From Desulfosporosinus acididurans (lineage in GTDB: Bacteria; Bacillota; Desulfitobacteriia; Desulfitobacteriales; Desulfitobacteriaceae), in NCBI RefSeq assembly GCF_001029285.1, contig NZ_LDZY01000004.1, positions 124,001 to 188,000 of the forward strand: DNA of 64,000 nucleotides, in the 5' to 3' direction. Positions 50,556 through 60,150 of the stretch are shown here, piece after piece. The notes below the pieces were generated by a model. It was not told the origin of the DNA. It saw nothing but the letters and a program-made list of their open reading frames with translations, and did no database searches. The translations under genes were made by a program, and so were the position numbers. How positions within the stretch are numbered: the stretch's first letter is position 1; each line of letters begins with the position of its first letter.

Positions 50556-51065
50556 GTGCGAACAGCGATTTATCCGGGAACCTTTGATCCGGTTACGAAT
50601 GGACATCTTGATATTTTAATTCGTGGCAAGGAACTCTTCGAAGGGGTAACGATTGCCATAGCAGCTGACAGTAAAAAGACGCCCCTGTTTACTCTTGGCG
50701 AGAGAATGGAGCTGCTTATTGAAGCTACAAAAGATATGCCCAATGTAAATGTTCGTGTTTTTGAAGGCTTAACAGTGGAATTTGCCCGTAAATGTGGTGC
50801 TGTGGCAATTTTGAGAGGTCTGCGCGCTTTATCTGACTTTGAATATGAGTTTCAATTGGCCCTGATGAATAAAAAAATTGCTCCTGATATCGAAACTGTT
50901 TTCTTAATGACGCAAAGCAAATATTCATTTATTAGTTCAAGTGCTATAAAATGGGCTTCCAGCTTACATGCCGGAGTATCAGATTTTGTAACACCTAATG
51001 TGGAAAAAGCTTTAATGGCCAAATTCTCTAATCTTCGCTCAGAAGTTCATGATGAGGATTTATAA
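50556..51065 (+). CDS. coaD: phosphopantetheine adenylyltransferase
   Basis: Fourth step of coenzyme A synthesis: 4'-phosphopantetheine plus ATP to dephospho-CoA. AIYPGTFDPVTNGHLDIL carries the TxGH-type nucleotide motif, RGLRALSDFEYEFQLALMN the substrate block, and KYSFISSSAIKWASS the ISS motif. About 169 residues from GTG 50556, 7 bases after AAGGAG; a TTG at 50550 overlaps that site. Confidence 0.96.
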   Translation: MRTAIYPGTFDPVTNGHLDILIRGKELFEGVTIAIAADSKKTPLFTLGERMELLIEATKDMPNVNVRVFEGLTVEFARKCGAVAILRGLRALSDFEYEFQLALMNKKIAPDIETVFLMTQSKYSFISSSAIKWASSLHAGVSDFVTPNVEKALMAKFSNLRSEVHDEDL

Positions 51066-51077
51066 TTGGGCCCTTTG

Positions 51078-51106
51078 TTGCACAATTAATTGGGCTATGG
51101 TATCAT
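51078..51106 (+). promoter_or_regulatory. candidate promoter of the DUF2007-accDA unit
   Basis: TTGCAC, 17-bp spacer, TATCAT, about 30 bp before the GTG at 51136. Confidence 0.6.
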
Positions 51107-51135
51107 AATACGGATTTAATAAGGGGGCTATTACT

Positions 51136-51336
51136 GTGTGGACCGTCATTTATATTGCACCCAACAAGTTAATTGCGGAAAAATATAAAACAATTCTCAC
51201 AGACGAAGGAATGCTTGTTCAATTAAGACCCATTGGTTCTGCTCATTTGGGGGATCATGCTTCTGTGGAAATTCTTGTACCTGAATCTGAAGCCGATGAA
51301 GCCTATGAAATTATTACCGGCGCAATAGGGAGCTAA
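51136..51336 (+). CDS. DUF2007-type small protein
   Basis: 66 residues with the ferredoxin-like pattern of putative signal-transducing DUF2007 proteins: [22 protein letters not shown] then [17 protein letters not shown]. Function unknown. GTG behind AAGGGGG. Ends 2 bp before accD, so it is co-translated with fatty-acid synthesis genes. Confidence 0.8.
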   Translation: MWTVIYIAPNKLIAEKYKTILTDEGMLVQLRPIGSAHLGDHASVEILVPESEADEAYEIITGAIGS

Positions 51337-51338
51337 CT

Positions 51339-52253
51339 ATGTTCAAAGATATCTTCCGAAGAACGAAATACGTTACGATTCAATCGGCTCCTGCTCCCAA
51401 GCGTACGACGGCTGTAGGTACACGCCAAGAACCTAAAACTGTCAAGAAAGAACTGCCTGACGGGCTGTGGGTAAAATGTCCAAAATGCGGTGAAGTACTT
51501 TTCATTAAAGATCTTGAGGAAAATGCACGAGTTTGTACAACTTGTTTCTATCATTTTCGGATTTCCGGTCGAGCTCGTTTAGCGCTGCTAGCTGATGAAA
51601 ACAGCTTTGAAGAATGGGATTCGGAAATACTTACTCTTGATCCCTTAGAGTTTCCCGGTTATGAAGAGAAACTTCTTGAGGCTCAGGAAAAGGCGGGAAT
51701 GATTGAAGGGGTTCTTACAGGCCGGGCTATGATTGAGGGAGTTCCTGTTGTTTTAGCTTTTAATGAAGCTAATTTCATGATGGGCAGTATGGGTTCTGTA
51801 GTTGGGGAAAAGATTGCTCGGGCAGTTGAACGGGCGATTGATTTACGCCTGCCCGTTGTTATTTTCTCTACTTCCGGCGGTGCCCGAATGCAGGAGGGAA
51901 TCCTTTCACTCTATCAGATGGCTAAGACAAGTGCAGCTTTGGGACGTTTAGCTGCCAATCATTTGTTATATATTTCGGTACTTACAGATCCAACTTTTGG
52001 AGGGGTTACGGCCAGCTATGCTTCTCTTGGTGATATTTTAATTGCTGAACCGAATGCTTTAATAGGATTTACCGGACCAAGAGTCATCAAGCAGACAATG
52101 AGGCAAGAATTGCCGGCGGGAGCCCAAACGGCAGAGTTTAACCAAATGCACGGTTTGATCGATCTCATTGTAGAACGTGCTCAAATGCGGTCTACACTGG
52201 CACGTTTGTTGCGGTACCATCAGGAAGGGGTTCAGCATGGCGCAACTGTTTGA
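51339..52253 (+). CDS. accD: acetyl-CoA carboxylase carboxyltransferase beta subunit
   Basis: With AccA transfers CO2 from biotin to acetyl-CoA, the first committed step of fatty acid synthesis. An N-terminal zinc finger ([13 protein letters not shown], then CTTC) and the crotonase-fold motifs [14 protein letters not shown]-like ([12 protein letters not shown]), [12 protein letters not shown] and [13 protein letters not shown] are present. 304 residues; the stop lies inside the start of accA (17-bp overlap). Confidence 0.96.
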   Translation: MFKDIFRRTKYVTIQSAPAPKRTTAVGTRQEPKTVKKELPDGLWVKCPKCGEVLFIKDLEENARVCTTCFYHFRISGRARLALLADENSFEEWDSEILTLDPLEFPGYEEKLLEAQEKAGMIEGVLTGRAMIEGVPVVLAFNEANFMMGSMGSVVGEKIARAVERAIDLRLPVVIFSTSGGARMQEGILSLYQMAKTSAALGRLAANHLLYISVLTDPTFGGVTASYASLGDILIAEPNALIGFTGPRVIKQTMRQELPAGAQTAEFNQMHGLIDLIVERAQMRSTLARLLRYHQEGVQHGATV

Positions 52254-53199
52254 ATTTGAAAAGCCTATTATAGAGCTTGAACGGAAAATAGCGGAACTGC
52301 AAAAGTTTTCTGCTGAAAAAGATATTGATCTTTCCCGTGAAGTAGAGACCTTAGAGAAAAAAGTCTCTCTTCTTAAGAAAGAAATTTACGGCAATCTTGA
52401 ACCGTGGCAAAAAGTCCAGATTGCCCGACATCCAGAGCGACCAAACTTTTACGATTATGCGCCGCTCTTATTTGACGATTTTATTGAACTCAAGGGAGAC
52501 CGGCTGTATGCTGACGATCAGGCTATTGCCGGCGGAATGGCCCTTTTCCGTGGTGTACCTGTGACGGTGGTCGCTCAAGTTAAAGGAAAAGACACCAAGG
52601 AAAACATTAAGCGCAATTTCGGTATGCCCCATCCTGAAGGGTATCGCAAAGCCTTGCGCTTAATGGATCAGGCCGAGAAGTTCGGACGACCGATTTTGAC
52701 CTTTATTGATACACCTGGTGCAGCCTGCGATTTAGCAGCTGAAGAACGGGGACAAGGTGAAGCTATTGCAAGATGTTTGTTGGCTATGTCCGGGTACCAT
52801 GTTCCTGTGATCAGTACGGTTATCGGAGAGGGTGGAAGCGGCGGTGCACTGGCACTTGGGGTAGGAAATGTTATTTTAATGCTGGAGAATTCCTTTTACT
52901 CTGTCATTGCTCCGGAAAGCTGCGCATCTATTCTTTGGAAAGATACCTCAAAGGCTAAAGAAGCTGCGGCGGCCCTGAAGTTCACAGCTCAAGATCTGTT
53001 GAAATTGGGAGTCGCTGACGAAGTAATCAGGGAACCTCAAGGCGGAGCTCATTATAATTCAAGACAGACAGCTGATGAATTGTCAGCGGTTATTGCCAAG
53101 TACCTCGTCCGTCTGCGGACAGAGTCTCCTGAAGCCCTGCAGGAGAAACGGTATCAGAAGCTTCGGGCTATTGGTCCGTTCCAAGAAAAATCGATTTAA
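52237..53199 (+). CDS. accA: acetyl-CoA carboxylase carboxyltransferase alpha subunit
   Basis: Partner of Acc[16 protein letters not shown] at the N-terminus, [51 protein letters not shown] and [15 protein letters not shown] are diagnostic. 320 residues from ATG 52237, which follows AGGAAGGGG; an in-frame ATG 60 bases earlier lies deep in accD and adds non-conserved residues. Confidence 0.96.
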   Translation: MAQLFEFEKPIIELERKIAELQKFSAEKDIDLSREVETLEKKVSLLKKEIYGNLEPWQKVQIARHPERPNFYDYAPLLFDDFIELKGDRLYADDQAIAGGMALFRGVPVTVVAQVKGKDTKENIKRNFGMPHPEGYRKALRLMDQAEKFGRPILTFIDTPGAACDLAAEERGQGEAIARCLLAMSGYHVPVISTVIGEGGSGGALALGVGNVILMLENSFYSVIAPESCASILWKDTSKAKEAAAALKFTAQDLLKLGVADEVIREPQGGAHYNSRQTADELSAVIAKYLVRLRTESPEALQEKRYQKLRAIGPFQEKSI

Positions 53200-53213
53200 T
53201 TCCTAAAAAAAGC

Positions 53214-53242
53214 TTGACTTAAGTGTTCAAATAAGTTATTAT
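53214..53242 (+). promoter_or_regulatory. promoter of tRNA-Leu
   Basis: TTGACT, 17-bp spacer, TATTAT, about 35 bp before the tRNA 5' end. Confidence 0.8.
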
Positions 53243-53277
53243 AGTTAAGTCGTATTAATTCATTGCGAATATGATTT

Positions 53278-53363
53278 GGGCGAGTGGCGGAATGGCAGAC
53301 GCGTCGGTCTCAAAATCCGATATACGTGAGTATGTGGGGGTTCAAGTCCCCCCTCGCCCACCA
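53278..53363 (+). tRNA. tRNA-Leu (CAA)
   Basis: Acceptor arms GGGCGAG and CTCGCCC pair fully; the D arm is GCG/CGC; the anticodon loop CTCAAAA gives anticodon CAA (reads TTG); a long variable arm (TACG-TGAG-TATG region) marks a class II tRNA; the T arm is GGGGG-TTCAAGT-CCCCC. CCA is encoded. The pair closing the anticodon loop is T-T, a slight irregularity. 86 nt. Confidence 0.97.
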
Positions 53364-53377
53364 AAATGAAATTTTCA

Positions 53378-53400
53378 AGAGCCTTTAGGGGCTCTATTTT
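53378..53400 (+). terminator. terminator after tRNA-Leu
   Basis: AGAGCC and GGCTCT (6 bp) with a 6-base loop, then ATTTTATT. Confidence 0.7.
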
Positions 53401-53430
53401 ATTATATATATATACTTTATACACTATTTC

Positions 53431-53468
53431 TTCAGCAAACTTTCAGGAACTCTTCAGTACTAATTCAG
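53431..53468 (+). promoter_or_regulatory. four TTCAG direct repeats at exact 11-bp spacing
   Basis: TTCAG occurs at 53431, 53442, 53453 and 53464, an exact 11-bp period. Tandem half-sites one helical turn apart are how PhoB/OmpR-type regulators bind DNA, and the next gene encodes one. Likely an autoregulatory site. Confidence 0.65.
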
Positions 53469-53544
53469 CTGCATATAGGAAAATAAATTAAAAACTTTGA
53501 GAATGATGTCTGAATAAAGGTTCTATGATTGGGAGGACTTAGGA

Positions 53545-54228
53545 ATGCAGAGCTTAAAAGGTATAAAAATACTTCTTGTAGATGATGAACCTAATATTTT
53601 GCAGTTTTTAGAAATGGGACTTCTGAATGAAGGCTTAGAGGTCCAAACGGCTCAAGATGGAATGACAGCGGTTACCCTTGCTAAAGAGTTTCAACCTCAC
53701 ATTATTATCCTGGATGTTATGATGCCGGGCATGGATGGTTTTGAAGTATGCCGAATGCTTAAAAAAACCGAAAATGTAGCGATCATTATGCTCACTGCTA
53801 AAGATGAAGTTGACGATCGTGTAAAGGGACTGACTTTGGGCGCGGACGATTATATGATGAAACCATTTAGTTTTGAGGAGCTTTTGGCGCGTATACAAGC
53901 GCGAATACGCAATCAATTCCCAAATCTTATGGGAGAGGTAGTCATCGGAGACTTTCGAATCGATGACCGGCGTAAAGAAATTCTCTATCAACAGCGCGTA
54001 CTGGAGCTTTCAACTACAGAATATGAGCTGCTCAAATTTATGGTGCTGAATCAAGGTATCGTCTTAAGTAAAGCGAAAATTTTAGACAAAGTATGGGGTT
54101 ATGATTTCGGGGGAGACGAAAATATTGTGGAGGTTTATATTCGGTCTTTGCGAGATAAACTTAATGACAAAGAACACCGCCTAATTCGAACGTTACGCGG
54201 AGCGGGATACAGAGTTGACATATCATGA
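53545..54228 (+). CDS. OmpR/PhoB-family response regulator
   Basis: Receiver domain with ILLVDDEPNI, phospho-Asp in IIILDVMMPG, Thr in MLTAKDE and Lys in MMKPFS; C-terminal winged helix with LSTTEYELLKFMVLNQGIVLSKAKILDKVWGYDF. 227 residues. ATG behind GGGAGGA. It overlaps the kinase gene by 4 bp. Closest in style to PhoP/WalR/CssR-type regulators; the target genes are not evident here, except its own upstream repeats. Confidence 0.94.
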   Translation: MQSLKGIKILLVDDEPNILQFLEMGLLNEGLEVQTAQDGMTAVTLAKEFQPHIIILDVMMPGMDGFEVCRMLKKTENVAIIMLTAKDEVDDRVKGLTLGADDYMMKPFSFEELLARIQARIRNQFPNLMGEVVIGDFRIDDRRKEILYQQRVLELSTTEYELLKFMVLNQGIVLSKAKILDKVWGYDFGGDENIVEVYIRSLRDKLNDKEHRLIRTLRGAGYRVDIS

Positions 54229-55724
54229 CCATAAAAACTCGGCTGAGACGTTATATAGTTCCTAATTCCCTGCGCTTTCAGCTCTTGTCCAGTTCCCTTA
54301 TGCTCTTGGCTGGATTATTAATCGTTATTGGGTTCTTGCAATACATTTTTATGCAGGGATTTATTTATCAGAATCAGGCCAAAAGCATTCAGAGCCAGAT
54401 TCAGTCCCTGCCCCCTGATGCTTGGATGATGATGGCCAAAAGTGTTCATGATACCATAGATGTTCCAGATTCAAGTTCGTTGGGGCCTCATCGTCATGGG
54501 CCTTTCTTTTTGCTTCAAGACGCCCACATTGCCCTTATCGATCAGAAGGGGACATTAACAGAGCTTACGAATGGCTCCGGGGATGGGGGAACATCCCCTC
54601 GTTTAGCAGAGGAAGATTATAAGAATGCTTTGCAAAGCAATGAGCATCATTTATCCTATCAAATTGTCAATCCAACAGGGGAAAATGAGCAGCTTATCGT
54701 TCTCCAGACAATTCGCACAAAAAATCATACTCAGGAATTAATTCAGGTGAGTATCAGTACAAAACCTCTAAAGAATATGATGTTGCATCAACTGCTTGTT
54801 TTCCTTGGGGTTTCTCTAATCGCTCTTGTCATTGGGATATTAACCTTTATTCCGGTGCTGAGAAAAACACTTGTCCCTCTATCAAACATGGTTGACAAGG
54901 TGGAACAAATTGATGCCGGAAATCTTGCTGAACGTATACCGGTTGATCAAGGTCAAGTTGAGATCGATCATTTGGCTAATTCCTTTAATGGGATGCTGCA
55001 GCGGATCGAGTCATCCTTCGATGCGGAAATAGAGTCCAAAGAGCAAATGCGCCGCTTTGTTGCTGACGCTTCTCATGAACTGCGAACTCCCTTGACGGCT
55101 ATTCATGGCTTTTTAGAGGTGCTATTGCGCGGTGCCGTAAATCAACCAGATATGCTTGATCGTTCTTTAAAGAGTATGTACGTAGAATCGGAACGTATGA
55201 AGAAGTTGGTCGAAGACCTTCTTTTATTGGCTAAACTTGATCGCTCACCCAATATTCAGAGAAAAGAAGTTGTCTTAGACGATGTTATTAAGGAAATGGC
55301 GCCTCAGCTAAGATTATTGGCCGGAGACCGGAAGGTTATCTTAGAACTGGCGTCTGATTTAAGAGGCTGGTTTGATGTTGACCGTCTTAAACAAGTTATC
55401 TTAAATCTCTTTCATAATGCGGTTCAACACACCGACTCTGCAAAAGGTGAACTTATAGTTTCGTTAATTAATGTCAAAGGCGGCGTGGAACTGTCTATCC
55501 GTGATAATGGTTCAGGGATCTCTGAGAGACATTTACCAAAATTGTTTGATCGTTTTTACCGCAGCGATTCTTCCAGAACTCGAAAATACGGGGGTTCAGG
55601 GCTTGGCTTAGCAATTACAAAATCAATTGTGGAACTTCACGGCGGTACAATAAGGGTCGATAGTGTTGTTGACGAAGGAACTGCGTTTTGCGTTTGGCTC
55701 CCCCTTACAGAAACATCTGAATAA
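54225..55724 (+). CDS. membrane sensor histidine kinase
   Basis: Partner of the preceding regulator. Two membrane segments (about 20-46 and 186-208) frame an extracytoplasmic sensor region rich in His (SLGPHRHGPFF); then HAMP (LVPLSNMVDKVEQIDAGNLAERI), HisKA with FVADASHELRTPLTAIHGF, and an ATPase domain with NLFHNAVQHT, DNGSGIS and GGSGLGLAI. 499 residues, intact. Followed by a terminator at 55736. Confidence 0.94.
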   Translation: MTIKTRLRRYIVPNSLRFQLLSSSLMLLAGLLIVIGFLQYIFMQGFIYQNQAKSIQSQIQSLPPDAWMMMAKSVHDTIDVPDSSSLGPHRHGPFFLLQDAHIALIDQKGTLTELTNGSGDGGTSPRLAEEDYKNALQSNEHHLSYQIVNPTGENEQLIVLQTIRTKNHTQELIQVSISTKPLKNMMLHQLLVFLGVSLIALVIGILTFIPVLRKTLVPLSNMVDKVEQIDAGNLAERIPVDQGQVEIDHLANSFNGMLQRIESSFDAEIESKEQMRRFVADASHELRTPLTAIHGFLEVLLRGAVNQPDMLDRSLKSMYVESERMKKLVEDLLLLAKLDRSPNIQRKEVVLDDVIKEMAPQLRLLAGDRKVILELASDLRGWFDVDRLKQVILNLFHNAVQHTDSAKGELIVSLINVKGGVELSIRDNGSGISERHLPKLFDRFYRSDSSRTRKYGGSGLGLAITKSIVELHGGTIRVDSVVDEGTAFCVWLPLTETSE

Positions 55725-55735
55725 TGGCCATTGTA

Positions 55736-55780
55736 AAGGACTCTGAACACAGTGATGTATACAGAGTCCTTATTGTTTTC
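55736..55780 (+). terminator. terminator of the two-component operon
   Basis: AAGGACTCTG (55736-55745) pairs with CAGAGTCCTT (55762-55771), followed by ATTGTTTTCT. Confidence 0.8.
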
Positions 55781-55827
55781 TCCAAATATTCCTCGCCTAA
55801 AAACTTTAAGTATCCATATTAACGATT

Positions 55828-55879
55828 AACCTTGCTTTGAGTCGCGAGACAACAGTGTCTTGACTTGTTGACTAAGGTT
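55828..55879 (-). terminator. long imperfect hairpin after the antiporter gene
   Basis: Outer AACCTT/AAGGTT and inner AGTC..GAGACA/TGTCTTGACT pairings form a long imperfect hairpin downstream of the leftward nhaC-type gene. No U-tract is seen, so its role is uncertain. Confidence 0.35.
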
Positions 55880-55902
55880 ATTCAATCATAAGACTCACAC
55901 TT

Positions 55903-57291
55903 CTACAAGTGGGAGCGGTTCCCATACCTTGTTTCGCTCCTCAAACGATGTACTGGTGATGATAGAGATTTGATTAGGCTAGAAAAGATTATTTGAGTCA
56001 GTGGCAACAGATAAAGATAAAAGGCATAGGGGATGAATCCCATCAAACTAACATTAAGTGTGGCAGTAGGAACAAAGGCTGCAGTGTTCCAGGGGATGAC
56101 AGCTGCTAAGGGGACTGACGTATTTTCTAAGTCAAGAGCTAATTGAGTCCTTGATGATTGACCATTGGTATAAACGTCGTTCATCAAGGAATGGGTTAAA
56201 ACGATAGAGATCGTTTGACTGCAGCCGAGAATTGAGGTGAGAAGACTCATGAGTGTCGTCATCAGAAATCTTGCGGACGGTGAATTTATCGTCCTAAGAA
56301 ATTCATTTAAATCCTTTAAAATGTCTGTTTCAGCAAATAGACCGGCCCAACAGCAGGATACGTAAATAACCACAGATACTTTCCACATCGATAGGATACC
56401 ACCGCCCTGGAGAATTGCGGAAAGAGGGCTGCCAGCGTGAAGAGTGAAGCCAAATAGAATAAATTTCAGTATTTCAAGAATTTGATAATGTTGTACTTCT
56501 AAACTAATAAAAATGGCCAGCAAAATACTGACAACCATAGAGATTTGAACGTCAACTCGAAAAACAGCAAGCACCAAGATCGCCAGGGCAGGCAGCAAAA
56601 CAATCCAGTGAAGAGTAAATAGAAGAGAAATCTCGTTAATCATCGTAGTCCCGGTGAATCGTAATGGCTGGGAGATTGATAATCCAAGATAGGCTAGAAC
56701 AGAGAGAAGAAAGGGTAACATCCCTGTGCGAAACATGCCTTTAATATTAGCATACAGGTCAGAATGAGTTAAATGAGCAACTAAATTTGCACTTGAGGAC
56801 ATGGGGGAGCAGCGGTCACCAAAATAGGATCCGGCAATAATGGCTCCTGCCGCAATGTTGCTGTTAATGTGACCGCCTTTCGCCATGATCATCAAAGCTA
56901 AGCCAACCGTGCTGACGGTGCCGAAGGAGGTTCCCAGCAAAAAGGAAACTGCAGAGCTGATCAGAAAGGTGTACAGAATGAATAAGTGGGGATTCATCCG
57001 GAGCATTCCATAATAAAGAATGGCCGGGGTCGTTCCGGAGGCTATCCAGAGAGAGGTAATAGCACCTACCAGAACAAGAATACGTAAAACAAGGAGAGAT
57101 TTTTTGCCGCCCCGGTATGACATTCCCATAATCTCTCGAAGGGGATATCCGCGTTGATGTGCAATGCAGGCAAAGTTTAAAAAACATAGAATCAGGGGAA
57201 AACCTATAAATATGCCTTTGAGGGTACTAAAGAGGAGAAGGAAAAAAGTAATAAGCACACTGAACAAAAGATACATATTCTTATATTTCAC
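55903..57291 (-). CDS. NhaC-family Na+/H+ antiporter
   Basis: Integral membrane exchanger with about eleven hydrophobic segments. GTSFGTVSTVGLALMIMAKGG, AAGAIIAGSYFGDRCSPMSSSANLVA and LENTSVPLAAVIPWNTAAF are the NhaC-family blocks. Could exchange organic acids (malate/lactate) instead of simple cations, as some NhaC members do. 462 residues. GTG start behind GAAAGGAAA. Confidence 0.9.
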   Translation of the reverse strand: MKYKNMYLLFSVLITFFLLLFSTLKGIFIGFPLILCFLNFACIAHQRGYPLREIMGMSYRGGKKSLLVLRILVLVGAITSLWIASGTTPAILYYGMLRMNPHLFILYTFLISSAVSFLLGTSFGTVSTVGLALMIMAKGGHINSNIAAGAIIAGSYFGDRCSPMSSSANLVAHLTHSDLYANIKGMFRTGMLPFLLSVLAYLGLSISQPLRFTGTTMINEISLLFTLHWIVLLPALAILVLAVFRVDVQISMVVSILLAIFISLEVQHYQILEILKFILFGFTLHAGSPLSAILQGGGILSMWKVSVVIYVSCCWAGLFAETDILKDLNEFLRTINSPSARFLMTTLMSLLTSILGCSQTISIVLTHSLMNDVYTNGQSSRTQLALDLENTSVPLAAVIPWNTAAFVPTATLNVSLMGFIPYAFYLYLLPLTQIIFSSLIKSLSSPVHRLRSETRYGNRSHL

Positions 57292-57514
57292 GCTAGGTTT
57301 CCTTTCGGTGTCGAAATTTTAAATGGCTCTGATGAATGTAAGAAGTAGTTTTTGTGAACTAATGTTAACTTTATTGTAGCACTGCACTTGATCCTAGAGC
57401 AAAAAACAACAAAAAAAATCAACAGGAAGTTGAGAACTTCGGGAAGGGTAGTAGTGTTTGTTAGAAACAAGTGGGTATGATATAGTAAAGTGCGAAGAGA
57501 AAGGGGTTTTCACG

Positions 57515-60148
57515 ATGCCGAAAATGCTGATATTAGACGGAAACAGCTTAGCGAATCGCGCTTTCTATGCTTTACCTTTACTAACAACATCCGATGGACG
57601 CCCGACCAATGTGCTGCAGGGTTTTCTGACGATGTTATTTCGTCTAGAACAAGAACAACATCCGGACTACTGGGTGGTGGCTTTCGATAAAACCAAGGCA
57701 ACGGTGCGTATAGAGCAGTACGCAGGGTATAAAGCCCAAAGAAAAGCTACTCCGGAAGGTTTGCGTCCGCAATTTGACTATCTCAAAGAAATTCTCGCCG
57801 AATTGGACGTGCCGATGCTGGAACTTGCAGGCTACGAAGCTGATGATCTCATCGCGGCCGTGACAAAGCAAGCTGAAGCGCAGGGGATGCAGATTCAGGT
57901 CTACACCGGTGATAGAGATGCTTTACAACTGATCTCGCCTAAGACTCATATTTATTTAACGAAGAAGGGAATCAGCGAGGTTGAATGCTATGATGAGCAT
58001 GCTTTATGGGAGCGTTATCAGCTGCGTCCTCACCAAATTATTGATTTAAAAGGCTTGATGGGAGATACTTCCGATAATATTCCCGGTGTTCCAGGTGTTG
58101 GGGAGAAAACTGCCCTAAAATTGCTTTGGGAATATGAAACAGTCGAGGGCGTTTTAGCGAACGCTGAGAAGGTCTCCGGGAAAAAACTGCAAAGCAGTTT
58201 AAAGGAATATGCAGACCAAGCAAGATTAAGTAAAACCTTAGCAACGATGTTAACGGAGATTCCTCTGGAATTTTCCTTGGAGGACTTTATTTATCGGCGG
58301 CCTCAAGCCAATAAAGTTCTTCCCGCGTTAAATAAATACGATCTAAGAAATGTCACACGTATATGGCAGGAACGTCATTCCAAGGATGAAGAGGCAAGGC
58401 AGGATACTGCAGAAATGTCTCTAGCGACCTGGCCGGTCCGTGAACTTTCTGAAGAAGGCTGGCTAACTCAGATTAAACAATGGCAAAACTCAAAAACCGC
58501 CCTTACGTTGACTTGCCGTTATGAGAGAACTGGGCTGCAAGGAGGACGTTGGCTTGAGTGGGGAGTTGCTGTTTCAGGGGAGTCTTTTAAACTGTCCCGC
58601 GAAGAAGTATCCTCAAAGGTTTCTGAGGCATGGCTGGAGCTGTTGGCAAATGAACAAGTTCCCAAGATTTTGGCTGATTCAAAAACGGTGGACTTATTAC
58701 TTGGGAACGAGAATAAGTGCTTAAAGGGAGTGTCCTTTGACCTTGGCTTAGCATCCTATTTGATTCAAGCGTCCCGCACGAAGTTTACTCCCCTGGATTT
58801 AGTCAAAGAATATGTTCCTATGCTAGACGCTTTTGATAGTATCGCAGAGGAGGCTGCAGCCCTGGCTCAAGTTGCTCCGAAATATCAAAAGGACATCGAA
58901 AATTTGGGCTTGGAAGATTTGCTGCATACGATTGAAGAGCCTTTAAGTCTGGTCTTGGCTCAAATGGAGCGTCAAGGGATTGGCATTGATATTGAGCAAT
59001 TGAAACATTTCGGTGAAGGAATCAGTATTACCTTAAAACAGTTGGAACAAGACATCTATGATTTAGCCGAATCGTCCTTTAACATTAATTCTCCGAAACA
59101 GTTAGGAACGATATTGTTTGAAAAACTCGGATTAGTCGCCGCTAAAAAGACTAAAACGGGATATTCCACAGATGCTGAGACGTTGGAAGAGCTTCGCTCG
59201 GCCCATCCGGTTATCGAGAAAATTTTAGATTATCGCCAGCTGAATAAACTTATGTCAACCTATGTCAATGGGCTACTTGCCCAAGAGAAAGAGGGCAGAA
59301 TTCATACGACCTTTCAGCAGACCGTTACGGCAACGGGACGACTGTCCAGTACGGAGCCGAACTTGCAAAACATCCCTATTCGCTTGGAACAAGGGCGGCA
59401 GTTAAGAAAAATCTTCCATGCAACTGAACCGGGCTATCTCCTTCTTTCGGCAGATTATTCTCAGATTGAACTGCGTATTTTGGCCCACTATTCGCAAGAT
59501 CCCCTGCTCTGCGAGTCTTTTGCCTTAGGTCAAGATGTTCATACGAGAACTGCTGCCGAAGTTTTTGGAGTTTCCCTGGAAGCAGTTACCTCAGATATGC
59601 GCAGAAGCGCCAAGGCTGTCAATTTTGGGCTCGTTTATGGTTTAACCGAGTTCGGCTTGTCCAGGGATTTGGGAATTCCCCGCAAAGAGTCTAAGTTTTA
59701 TATAGAACAATATTTTAAACGTTACAGCGGCGTAAAATACTATTTGGAAAGTATAGTCGCTCAAGCTAAACAAGATGGACAAGTCCGTACTTTATTTAAT
59801 CGCCTGCGCCGGATTCCCGAATTATATCATGCTAACAGAGTCCAAAGGCAGCTTGGAGAAAGGATTGCTATGAATACGCCGGTTCAGGGAACAGCGGCAG
59901 ATATTATGAAATTGGCGATGATTCAAGTCGCAGAAGGAATAAAACCCTATCGAGCTGCTGTTCTCCTGCAGGTCCATGACGAACTGCTGCTCCAAGTTGC
60001 TCCGGAAGATTTGAAGAAGGTAGCTCTGATTTTAAAAGAAACTATGGAAAATGCTTTTCCTTTATCAGTTCCCATGACTGTCGATTGCAAAGTCGGACCA
60101 AATTGGTATGATATGAAACCATATCAGCCTAATGATAACAAGGAGTAA
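57515..60148 (+). CDS. polA: DNA polymerase I
   Basis: Repair and Okazaki-fragment polymerase. N-terminal 5'-3' exonuclease (LILDGNSLANRAFYALP, GYEADDLIAA, GLMGDTSDNIPGVPGVGEKTA), a degenerate 3'-5' exonuclease domain (residues about 300-450; the DxE motif is replaced by TLTCRYE, so no proofreading is expected), and an intact polymerase domain (SADYSQIELRILAHYSQD, RRSAKAVNFGLVYG, QVHDELLLQV). 877 residues from ATG 57515, behind AAAGGGG; the upstream TTG at 57458 only adds a non-conserved leader. mutM follows in 2 bp. Confidence 0.96.
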   Translation: MPKMLILDGNSLANRAFYALPLLTTSDGRPTNVLQGFLTMLFRLEQEQHPDYWVVAFDKTKATVRIEQYAGYKAQRKATPEGLRPQFDYLKEILAELDVPMLELAGYEADDLIAAVTKQAEAQGMQIQVYTGDRDALQLISPKTHIYLTKKGISEVECYDEHALWERYQLRPHQIIDLKGLMGDTSDNIPGVPGVGEKTALKLLWEYETVEGVLANAEKVSGKKLQSSLKEYADQARLSKTLATMLTEIPLEFSLEDFIYRRPQANKVLPALNKYDLRNVTRIWQERHSKDEEARQDTAEMSLATWPVRELSEEGWLTQIKQWQNSKTALTLTCRYERTGLQGGRWLEWGVAVSGESFKLSREEVSSKVSEAWLELLANEQVPKILADSKTVDLLLGNENKCLKGVSFDLGLASYLIQASRTKFTPLDLVKEYVPMLDAFDSIAEEAAALAQVAPKYQKDIENLGLEDLLHTIEEPLSLVLAQMERQGIGIDIEQLKHFGEGISITLKQLEQDIYDLAESSFNINSPKQLGTILFEKLGLVAAKKTKTGYSTDAETLEELRSAHPVIEKILDYRQLNKLMSTYVNGLLAQEKEGRIHTTFQQTVTATGRLSSTEPNLQNIPIRLEQGRQLRKIFHATEPGYLLLSADYSQIELRILAHYSQDPLLCESFALGQDVHTRTAAEVFGVSLEAVTSDMRRSAKAVNFGLVYGLTEFGLSRDLGIPRKESKFYIEQYFKRYSGVKYYLESIVAQAKQDGQVRTLFNRLRRIPELYHANRVQRQLGERIAMNTPVQGTAADIMKLAMIQVAEGIKPYRAAVLLQVHDELLLQVAPEDLKKVALILKETMENAFPLSVPMTVDCKVGPNWYDMKPYQPNDNKE

Positions 60149-60150
60149 TC

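Noticed and set aside
52198-52214. Sequence TGGCACGTTTGTTGCGG inside accD, a match to the sigma-54 consensus just before accA
   Set aside because: It lies in conserved coding sequence, no activator site is visible nearby, and accA is coupled to accD by a 17-bp overlap; chance is the simplest explanation.
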